NCBI GenBank assembly: GCA_965221075.1
Contig: OZ244865.1
Location: 2,914,001-2,978,000, forward strand
DNA length: 64,000 nucleotides
From: UBA2970 sp965221075
GTDB taxonomy: Bacteria > Verrucomicrobiota > Verrucomicrobiia > Limisphaerales > AAA164-E04
Direction of reading: 5' to 3'
In this document: piece after piece, positions 33,421-41,952 of the stretch
Layout: every line of letters starts with the position of its first letter
Numbering within the stretch: the stretch's first letter is position 1
Position numbers and translations under genes: made by a program
Notes under the pieces: model-generated
The model's database searches: none
Seen by the model: the letters and a program-made list of their open reading frames with translations, nothing else
What the model was told of the DNA's origin: nothing

Positions 33421-35727
33421 ATGATCTCGATCGAAAAACCCGGCACGGATGCTCGCCGCCAGATCTTGCCAATAGCAATGACGGCATGCGCGATAGTTCT
33501 GTTCATATCGATAACTATTGCTCCATTACTTTGGGATGTTTTCTATGTGCCCTACACGACATCTTATGAAAGATTCAAGGACGACATTATTTCCACAGCA
33601 CATCTTCAGGCTCCGGGCCATTTGACTGCAAGTGCGGGTCCCTATTCCCGCGAAAGCATCGCGCCGTCTCCAGCTAATTGGGACAATGCCAACAGCTGCA
33701 ACTACCGTGCCTACGACGAGAATGCCCTGACAATGCGTGGAAACTATCGCTCTACAGTAATGGACAGCCATTGGGCATGGTACGACGAAGCCGGCAAGAA
33801 ATGGGGCCATGCGCATTGGACTGCCAATGACACTGCAGATAATGGCGAGACACCATTCAATAGAGGCGAACTCCATCGGGCCATGAACGCTCGCATTGAT
33901 TCGTATTTGAATGATTTCGCTTTCTCAGACAGATTGCCTGCCGGCAATTCGCCAATCAAGTACATACTCCAGATTGCATGGGCCAGCTCGTCCAGAATCG
34001 AAGCCATGCAGTTCGATCTGATCGGAGATCTTCTGGACAGAAGCCTTGAGAGCAGTCCAAGACTGATCAATCACTACTTCAATGGATCTTTGGCAGATGC
34101 GATAAGCATAATGGAGGACGCTCCATTCTCCCTGCGCTTGTCTTTTGACGATGCTGCTTCTCAGCTTTCCGGATCCGAAGCAGAGGCCATGAAAATGAAA
34201 TACGACGACAACTACATCGTATACCAGATCCGGCATCTGGACAGGGAGAGAAACAAGTATACGAAAGCCCTTCTTGATTTTGCAAGACAGGCGAACGCTG
34301 GTTTTCCTACCTGGCTTTCCTACAGCAAGGCCAAAATGGTATGGGAGAAGACATCCGCCAGGACGGGACACTGGATACGCCTGGAGTGGAAGCCCTACCT
34401 GAGAACAGGCTGGCTTCTGGCGCATTCCGTCGACAGCGAGTCCTATGACTTGCTGGATGAAAACGAGATGATCAAGGACGAAAAGGTAGTAGGTGGACTC
34501 AAGATGTTTTGGACGGACAGATATGTTGTTGAACGCGACAGCTATTTTATCAGGGACGATGAAGGCAACGTGATCGAAGGACCAGATAATTTCATTCGGT
34601 TCCCAGGCTACAGCAACGTTCCACGCTTTTGCTATGGCTTCACGTGGCGGAATGAATCCGGGATGTGGAACTATACATTACCAGAATCTCCCAAGAATCC
34701 TTCAGAGTGGGGAGGATATATGCGCCATGACAAGGCTATGGGTGCTGAGCTTCTGAAGAAATATTCCGGGCAGCGCGATTCGTTTAGCGCAATGCTTCAC
34801 TTGACTGAGGAGATCATGCAGAACGTAACGGAATCAGTGAAACTCTTGGAGACTGAGCGTAAACAGGCATGGATCGAAAGGTTTCCATGGAAGCCGGTGG
34901 TCGATTCCAGTTTTCCGTATGTTCCCGAGAAGTACGTTCCGTCCTACCAGGGAGATCCGATCGAGGAAAAGATCGTCAATGCTCAAAAGGAAAACTATGC
35001 TGCTTTGAAGAATCTGTTCTCCAACGAACTGAGGTATACCGCTCAGTTCGAGATGATGCACGATATTCTTGCGAAGTACGGCAGGACCGAGGATCCAGTT
35101 CTTGCCGTGGAGATTTTCACATTGTTATGGCATCACTTTTTTTACAAGTACCGTGACGAAGAGAGAGCCAGCTCCTTTGCAAGAGGCATTGTAGCGTCAT
35201 TGACGGACCCTAGAAGTGGAGACGAATACTTTTTTTCGGAAGCCGGCAGAATCGAAGCCGAGGAGATCATGCAAGCGCTGCTGTCTGGAGTGCAAGGAAT
35301 GGAAAACTTGCCCAGGCCCTATTATTTTGCAGAGGGAAATGCAAGGCGGCGAATGACTTTCGATCAAGCAGTACGATCCGGCGATCCCGCTCTTGTCGGT
35401 GATTTCCTTGTTCCCTACAGGGGGTGGGCGGCAAGATACGAAGCGCTGCTTCGCAGGCAGAAGGAGCAATCCGAGAACATGTGGGATGTTGGCATCCCTG
35501 ATCTTCCTCCCGGCTATCCTCCTGGTCCTGCCGTAATTCTAGTTCCCCGTGTTGGGGAGGACGGCGAGCCTGAACATGGAGAGAACGGGAACCCGGAAAT
35601 GGATGCGATTGATCTGGGAGTCGTTGGCAAGGCATCGGATCTCGTGCCTGCTGCCAGCCAGCTCCGATCCGGATCCAGTATCTCTTCGCCAGCCGGTTCG
35701 CAAGGATCTGAACGAGTCTCTCCATGA
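33421..35727 (+). CDS. Unrecognised 768-aa membrane-anchored protein of the island
   Basis: Start ATG 33421 (MISIEKPGT) was chosen as the first ATG; a TTG 19 codons upstream is the only longer option and no strong Shine-Dalgarno is seen for either. One transmembrane helix (about residues 17-40, ILPIAMTACAIVLFISITIA) near the N-terminus leaves over 700 residues probably outside the cytoplasm. This part is rich in Trp, Tyr and charged residues, with helical stretches around 195-260 and 440-640, and a low-complexity Pro/Gly/Glu tail (about 690-768). No family motif was recognised. Codon use is AT-rich and unlike the flanks, indicating horizontal acquisition. Its end overlaps the small ORF that leads into the methyltransferase. 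Confidence 0.75.
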   Translation: MISIEKPGTDARRQILPIAMTACAIVLFISITIAPLLWDVFYVPYTTSYERFKDDIISTAHLQAPGHLTASAGPYSRESIAPSPANWDNANSCNYRAYDENALTMRGNYRSTVMDSHWAWYDEAGKKWGHAHWTANDTADNGETPFNRGELHRAMNARIDSYLNDFAFSDRLPAGNSPIKYILQIAWASSSRIEAMQFDLIGDLLDRSLESSPRLINHYFNGSLADAISIMEDAPFSLRLSFDDAASQLSGSEAEAMKMKYDDNYIVYQIRHLDRERNKYTKALLDFARQANAGFPTWLSYSKAKMVWEKTSARTGHWIRLEWKPYLRTGWLLAHSVDSESYDLLDENEMIKDEKVVGGLKMFWTDRYVVERDSYFIRDDEGNVIEGPDNFIRFPGYSNVPRFCYGFTWRNESGMWNYTLPESPKNPSEWGGYMRHDKAMGAELLKKYSGQRDSFSAMLHLTEEIMQNVTESVKLLETERKQAWIERFPWKPVVDSSFPYVPEKYVPSYQGDPIEEKIVNAQKENYAALKNLFSNELRYTAQFEMMHDILAKYGRTEDPVLAVEIFTLLWHHFFYKYRDEERASSFARGIVASLTDPRSGDEYFFSEAGRIEAEEIMQALLSGVQGMENLPRPYYFAEGNARRRMTFDQAVRSGDPALVGDFLVPYRGWAARYEALLRRQKEQSENMWDVGIPDLPPGYPPGPAVILVPRVGEDGEPEHGENGNPEMDAIDLGVVGKASDLVPAASQLRSGSSISSPAGSQGSERVSP

Positions 35728-35905
35728 CTTCAAGACGCATGTCTTGCCTGTTCTCTCAACGACTCGAGTCTTTCTTCAGAGAGTGGCATGGCCAGTGACC
35801 GTGGATGCCGGGGACGAGACGCATCTAGACGAGATGGAAAGCAAGCAACTGCGGTGCATGACTTCGATAGTCGACAACCTGATTTCGAGCGGAGGCAGGC
35901 ATTGA
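35549..35905 (+). CDS. Small ORF overlapping the orphan gene and coupled to the methyltransferase
   Basis: Frame of at most 118 codons; shorter starts at 35576 or 35606 are possible. The part beyond the orphan gene reads DLNESLHDFKTHVLPVLSTT... and looks protein-like and amphipathic. Its TGA (35903-35905) overlaps the preferred TTG start of the methyltransferase (TTGA), preceded by GGAGG at 35891-35895. This geometry is what one expects for translational coupling. Not recognised; it could be a small regulator, a leader peptide or a degraded 3' end of an older gene. Confidence 0.4.
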   Translation: MLGRTASLNMERTGTRKWMRLIWESLARHRISCLLPASSDPDPVSLRQPVRKDLNESLHDFKTHVLPVLSTTRVFLQRVAWPVTVDAGDETHLDEMESKQLRCMTSIVDNLISSGGRH

Positions 35906-36822
35906 ATCCGACAGTTCTGGAATTGTGCGCTGGCGCGGGAGGCCAGGCTCTTGGCTTCGAGAATGCCGGATTCGAGCATGCGGCCCTCATCGATTGCGAT
36001 CCTCATTCCTGCGCCACTCTCCGCATGAACCGGCCCTACTGGAACGTGATCGAAGCAGACATCCAGCGCTTGGGCGCAGGCTACTGGAAGGGCGTGGACG
36101 TTGTAGCGGCTGGTCTTCCCTGTCCGCCCTTTTCCGTTGCCGGCAAGCAGCTTGGCTCAGCCGACGAACGCAACCTCTTTCCGGCATTTCTGCGGATCGT
36201 ATCCGAAGCGAAGCCGCAGGTGGCAATAGTGGAAAACGTGCGGGGGCTGCTGGAGCGCCGGTTCACCGCCTACCGGGAGCATGTCGCCGGCGAGCTGGCG
36301 GCGCTGGATTACGCCTGTCACTGGAGAATGCTGGACGCGGTCGAACACGGAGTTCCACAGCGGCGGGCACGGTCCTTCCTCGTAGCATTGCGAAACTCGT
36401 CAGAATTCCGGTGGCCCGAGCCAAACGGCGGAGGCGGGACTGTTGGCGAAGCGCTCTACCCCTCCATGTCGGCCAACGGCTGGCCTGGTGCCGAAGCCTG
36501 GGCTCGTAAGGCTGACCGGCCTGCGCCGACCCTTGTGGGGGGATCCCGCAAGCATGGAGGCCCGGACCTGGGACCTACCCGCGCACGGCGGGCCTGGTCG
36601 GAACTCGGAGTGGATGGCCTCGGATTGGCGAACGAGGCTCCGGGACCAGGCTTTCGAGGGATTCCACGCCTGACTGTCGAAATGGCTTCGAGGCTGCAGT
36701 CGTTTCCCTCCGACTGGAAACTGGCCGGGGGCAAGACGCAAAAGTACCGCCAAGTCGGGAACGCCTTGCCTCCCAAGCTGGCAGAAGCGGTTGCTACGAG
36801 AATTCGTGCATGCCTCGCGTGA
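35902..36822 (+). CDS. DNA (cytosine-5-)-methyltransferase
   Basis: C5-MTase, 306 aa from TTG 35902; an ATG at 35788 would add 38 residues without homology-like content, while the TTG has GGAGG 7 bp upstream and gives the usual N-terminus. Motif I LELCAGAGGQALGFENAGF binds SAM, motif IV GLPCPPFSVAGKQLG has the catalytic C74, motif VI ENVRG (111-115), motif VIII QRRARS (153-158), and the target-recognition region (about 165-255) is followed by motifs IX-X RLTVEMASRLQSFP and QVGNALPP. All motifs are complete. It overlaps the HNH endonuclease by 13 bp, so the two form a probable type II restriction-modification pair. Codon usage is less GC-rich than the core genome. Confidence 0.95.
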   Translation: MNPTVLELCAGAGGQALGFENAGFEHAALIDCDPHSCATLRMNRPYWNVIEADIQRLGAGYWKGVDVVAAGLPCPPFSVAGKQLGSADERNLFPAFLRIVSEAKPQVAIVENVRGLLERRFTAYREHVAGELAALDYACHWRMLDAVEHGVPQRRARSFLVALRNSSEFRWPEPNGGGGTVGEALYPSMSANGWPGAEAWARKADRPAPTLVGGSRKHGGPDLGPTRARRAWSELGVDGLGLANEAPGPGFRGIPRLTVEMASRLQSFPSDWKLAGGKTQKYRQVGNALPPKLAEAVATRIRACLA

Positions 36823-37403
36823 GTTCAAAGCAGAAGCTCGGAGACTTTCTCCGGTTGCATGTGGGGAAGGTCGTCACATCCACCCAGCTGCAGCATGCAT
36901 CCGGCGGCGCCTCGGAATGGGCGCGACGCCTGCGGGAATTGCGCGAGACAGGCTGGGCCGTCCGCTCGCATAACGACCGGGCGGACCTCAAGCCGGGGGA
37001 GTACATCCTGGAGAAGCTTCCGTCCAAGGAAGCTCAGGCATACGTTTTCGCTCGACCTGTCTCGAAGCGCATCCGCGCTCAAGTGCTCGAAAGGAACGGC
37101 TACACCTGCCAAATGTGCGGTGCCGGAGCGGGAGAATCCGACGAACTGAATCCTGGCCGGACAGTGCGTCTGCATGTCGGCCACATTGTGGATCGGAGCC
37201 TCGGAGGGAAGGACGAGCTTTCGAACCTGCGTGCCCTCTGCAGCGCGTGCAACCAAGGAGCCAAAAACATCGTGCAAGAACCGCCGAGCAGGGTCTGGCT
37301 TCTAGCGCAGATGCGGCGAGCCAGTCTGGACGACCAGCTTGCAGCCTTGCGGTGGCTGAGAAAGAAGTTTAGCGAGGATTGCAGCCAGGAGAGGCAGCGA
37401 TGA
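36810..37403 (+). CDS. HNH restriction endonuclease with N-terminal winged-helix-like domain
   Basis: Protein of 197 aa. The C-terminal half is an HNH/treble-clef nuclease: C100-x2-C103 (YTCQMCG), the catalytic H125 in LHVGHIVDRSLGG, N139 in LSNLRALC, and C144-x2-C147 (CSACN) binding structural zinc. The N-terminal 75 residues (KLGDFLRLHVGKVVTSTQLQ, WARRLRELRETGW) resemble a winged helix and probably read the DNA target. It starts 13 bp inside the C5 methyltransferase gene, as expected for a cognate restriction enzyme. It would cut the sequence protected by the methyltransferase; the site cannot be read from the sequence. Confidence 0.9.
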   Translation: MPRVSSKQKLGDFLRLHVGKVVTSTQLQHASGGASEWARRLRELRETGWAVRSHNDRADLKPGEYILEKLPSKEAQAYVFARPVSKRIRAQVLERNGYTCQMCGAGAGESDELNPGRTVRLHVGHIVDRSLGGKDELSNLRALCSACNQGAKNIVQEPPSRVWLLAQMRRASLDDQLAALRWLRKKFSEDCSQERQR

Positions 37404-37517
37404 GGCTCAAGCGCCAATGGTCCCGGCTGGAGCATCCGTGCAGAATGCGGCAGCCCCGGCGCCGAAGCAGCTCCGCGTGCGGTTGATCGGCACAGGCGCT
37501 GCCAATCCTTTTGCGCC

Positions 37518-37559
37518 AAAAAAAGGGGGCCGGCTCCCCATGGCGAGGAACCGGCCCCC
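37518..37559 (-). terminator. Rho-independent terminator of the dnaK-groES-groEL operon
   Basis: On the minus strand a 9-bp perfect stem GGGGGCCGG/CCGGCCCCC (37559-37551 with 37533-37525) is followed by seven T (37524-37518). It lies 39 bp after the groEL stop. Confidence 0.85.
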
Positions 37560-37597
37560 GAGAGGGCAGCGGCAGAAGCAGCCGTGGCCGCTGCAGC

Positions 37598-39235
<1,638 letters not shown>

Positions 39236-39258
39236 TTCTTTTCCTTTCCCCTTCCGAA

Positions 39259-39552
39259 TCAGTCGATGACGGCCAGGATGTCGTCCGAGCTCAGGATCTT
39301 GTACTCCTTGCCGTCGAGCTTGATCTCGGTCCCCCCGTACTTGCTCACCAGGACCCGATCCCCCTCCTTAACCTCGAAGGGTATCTTGGTGCCGTCGTCC
39401 TTCACCTTTCCGGTGCCCAGGGAGACGACGACGCTCTCGGTCGGCTTCTCCTTGGCGGAGTCGGGGATGATGATCCCTCCATGCGTCTGCTCGCCCTCTT
39501 CGGCCGGTTCTACAAGAACCCGATCCCCAAGGGGCCTGATCTTCGATGCCAT
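39259..39552 (-). CDS. groES: Co-chaperonin GroES
   Basis: GroES, 97 aa, caps the GroEL ring. It shows KIRPLGDRVLVEPAEE, the mobile loop TGGIIIP variant as THGGIIIPDSAKEKP, and the core VKEGDRVLVSKYGGTEI. It lies between dnaK and groEL; no CIRCE (TTAGCACTC-N9-GAGTGCTAA) was found in the 101 bp upstream. Confidence 0.97.
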   Translation of the reverse strand: MASKIRPLGDRVLVEPAEEGEQTHGGIIIPDSAKEKPTESVVVSLGTGKVKDDGTKIPFEVKEGDRVLVSKYGGTEIKLDGKEYKILSSDDILAVID

Positions 39553-39653
39553 GTATCTTCAGTCTGTAGTTGTCTGCAGTTCGATGGGACGCCGCTGGAG
39601 CACCGCACTCGCGAGCCAGGAAGCATCCCCGCTTCTAGTCAAAAGCTGGGATC

Positions 39654-41597
39654 TCAGTCCCGGTCCTTCTTCTCGTCCACCACCTCGGCGTCCAGGATCG
39701 GCCCCTCCTTCTCGTCGTCGGAAGAGGGCTTCGGGGAATCGGCCGAGGCTCCGCCCTCTTCCGGCGCCGCGCCGCCTCCCTGCTCGGCAGCCGCCTTCTG
39801 GTACATTTGCGCGGTCGCCTCGGAGAGGACCTTCTGGAGGCTGTCGGTCTCGGACTGGAGGAGGGAAGCGTCGGAGCCCTTGAGCGCCTCCTTGACCTTG
39901 CCGATGGCCCCCTCCACCCCCGACCGGCTCTCCTCCGGGATCTTGTCCTCCGCCTCCTTGAGCAGCTTCTCCCCCTGGTAGACCAGGTTGTCGGCCAGGT
40001 TGCGCAGGGTGACCTCCTCCTGGCGCTTGCGATCCTTGTCCGCGTTCAGCTCGGCGTCCTTGCGCATGCGCTCGATCTCCTCCTGGCTGATGCCGCTGCT
40101 GGAGGTGATGGTGATCTTCTGCTCCTTGCCGGTCCCCTTGTCCTTGGCGCTGACGTTGAGGATGCCGTTGGCGTCGATGTCGAAGGTGACCTCGATCTGG
40201 GGCACTCCCCGGGGAGCGGGCGGGATATCGGTCAGGTTGAACTCGCCGATCTTCTTGTTGTCCGAGGCCATGGGGCGCTCCCCCTGGTAGACCTGGATCT
40301 GCACTCCCGGCTGGTTGTCGGCGGCCGTGGAGAAGACCTGGGACTTGCGGGTGGGCACGGTGGTGTTGCGCTCGATGAGCTTGGTGAAGATGCCTCCCTC
40401 GGTCTCGATCCCCAGGGAGAGCGGGGTGACGTCCAGCAGCAGGACGTCCTTGACGTCCCCCTTGAGCACGCCTCCCTGGATGGCGGCCCCGATGGCCACC
40501 ACCTCGTCGGGATTGACCCCCTGGTGCGGCTTCTTGTCCACCAGGTGGTGGGCGGTCTCCACCACCTTGGGCATGCGGGTCATGCCTCCCACCAGCACCA
40601 GCTCGTTGACCTCCCTGGCCTCTATCCCGGCGTCCTTCAGGCAGTCGTTGGTGGGCCCCACGGTGCGCTCGAAGAGCGGCTCGCACAGCTGCTCGAGCTT
40701 GGACCGGGTCAGCTTCATGGTGATGTGCTTGGGCCCGGAGGCGTCGGCGGTGATGAAGGGCAGGTTCAGCTCGTAGTCCTGCGCGCTCGACAGGGAGATC
40801 TTGGCCTTCTCCGCCTCCTCCTTGATCCGCTGGATGGCGTCGTGCTGCTTGCTCAGATCCACCCCCTTGTCCTTGCGGAACTCCTCGATCACCCAGTCGA
40901 TGATCTTGTTGTCCCAGTCGTCCCCTCCCAGATGGGTGTCCCCGTTGGTGGCCTTCACCTCGAAGACCCCGTCGCCGATCTCCAGGACCGAGATGTCGAA
41001 GGTCCCGCCGCCCAGGTCGTAGACCGCGATCTTCTCGTCGCTCTTCTTGTCGAGACCGTAGGCCAGGGAGGCGGCCGTCGGCTCGTTGATGATGCGCAGC
41101 ACCTCCAGGCCCGCGATCTTGCCGGCGTCCTTGGTGGCCTGGCGCTGCGAGTCGTTGAAATAGGCGGGAACGGTGATCACCGCCTGGGTGATCTTCTCTC
41201 CCAGGCGGTTCTCGGCATCGGCCTTCAGCTTGCCCAGGATCATCGCCGAGATCTCCTGGGGGCTGAACACCCTCTTCTTTCCGGCATCCTCGACCTCGAC
41301 CGCCGCGTCCCCGTTGGGGGCCTTGACCACCTTGTAGGGAACCAGCTTGGCCTCCTCGGCTATCTCGTCGAACTTGCGCCCCATGAAGCGCTTGACCGAG
41401 TAGACGGTGTTCCGGGAGTTGGTCACCGCCTGCCGCTTGGCGGCATCGCCCACCAGCCGCTCGGACTTGGTGAAGGCCACCACCGACGGAGTGGTCCGCT
41501 TCCCCTCGGAGTTCTCCAACACCGCGGGCTCCCCTCCCTCCATGATCGACATGCAGGAATTGGTCGTCCCCAGATCTATGCCCAGAACCTTTGCCAT
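39654..41597 (-). CDS. dnaK: Molecular chaperone DnaK (Hsp70)
   Basis: DnaK, 647 aa. Start at 41597 (MAKVLGIDLGTTNSCMSIME) was chosen as the invariant Hsp70 N-terminus; a longer frame adds 14 residues without homology. It contains the phosphate loops IDLGTTNS and VYDLGGGTFDISVLE, the linker near DVLLLDVTPLSLGIETEGG, the substrate domain, and a C-terminal helical lid ending in acidic residues. It is followed by groES and groEL on the same strand without dnaJ or grpE. A perfect 12-bp-arm palindrome lies about 60 bp upstream. Confidence 0.98.
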   Translation of the reverse strand: MAKVLGIDLGTTNSCMSIMEGGEPAVLENSEGKRTTPSVVAFTKSERLVGDAAKRQAVTNSRNTVYSVKRFMGRKFDEIAEEAKLVPYKVVKAPNGDAAVEVEDAGKKRVFSPQEISAMILGKLKADAENRLGEKITQAVITVPAYFNDSQRQATKDAGKIAGLEVLRIINEPTAASLAYGLDKKSDEKIAVYDLGGGTFDISVLEIGDGVFEVKATNGDTHLGGDDWDNKIIDWVIEEFRKDKGVDLSKQHDAIQRIKEEAEKAKISLSSAQDYELNLPFITADASGPKHITMKLTRSKLEQLCEPLFERTVGPTNDCLKDAGIEAREVNELVLVGGMTRMPKVVETAHHLVDKKPHQGVNPDEVVAIGAAIQGGVLKGDVKDVLLLDVTPLSLGIETEGGIFTKLIERNTTVPTRKSQVFSTAADNQPGVQIQVYQGERPMASDNKKIGEFNLTDIPPAPRGVPQIEVTFDIDANGILNVSAKDKGTGKEQKITITSSSGISQEEIERMRKDAELNADKDRKRQEEVTLRNLADNLVYQGEKLLKEAEDKIPEESRSGVEGAIGKVKEALKGSDASLLQSETDSLQKVLSEATAQMYQKAAAEQGGGAAPEEGGASADSPKPSSDDEKEGPILDAEVVDEKKDRD

Positions 41598-41656
41598 GAA
41601 TCCATTTTCCTGGCCCCTCCGCAGCAGGCGCCGTGCCAATTCCCTGAATCAGGAAT

Positions 41657-41681
41657 CAAGTAGCTGGCTGCCAGCTACTTG
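41657..41681. promoter_or_regulatory. Perfect palindrome upstream of dnaK, candidate operator
   Basis: The arm CAAGTAGCTGGC is repeated inverted after a single T, giving a 25-bp palindrome 60-84 bp before the dnaK ATG. No T-tract follows on either strand, so a terminator is less likely than a repressor site. It is not CIRCE and does not match the HAIR consensus. Confidence 0.5.
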
Positions 41682-41952
41682 CACTGGAGAATTGCTGGAA
41701 CAAGCCCCGAAGGACGGCGCCGGAACGTGACAGGATGGCACAGCGCGCCCGCTCCAGCTGTGCCACCGCGCCCCACCCCCGCCCCGGGACCGGTTCGAAG
41801 GGGGAGCGGCCGGCAGGAGGCCTTCCTGCCGAGCGGGAGCCAGGCGCGCCGCCACGGAAGCCTTCCGGTCCCTGGAAGCCGGAGGCCGGGCAGCTCGGAC
41901 GGTTCCCTCGGAAGGATCCGGCCGTCCGGGAACGGGAGAGGGCCGTTCCCGC

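Noticed and set aside
35788..35901. Longer start (ATG 35788) for the C5 methyltransferase
   Set aside because: It adds 38 residues without methyltransferase character; TTG 35902 has GGAGG correctly spaced and begins directly before motif I.
39553..39653. GAGTGC-like sequence between dnaK and groES as a CIRCE element
   Set aside because: Only one imperfect half-site; the required inverted partner at 9 bp is missing.
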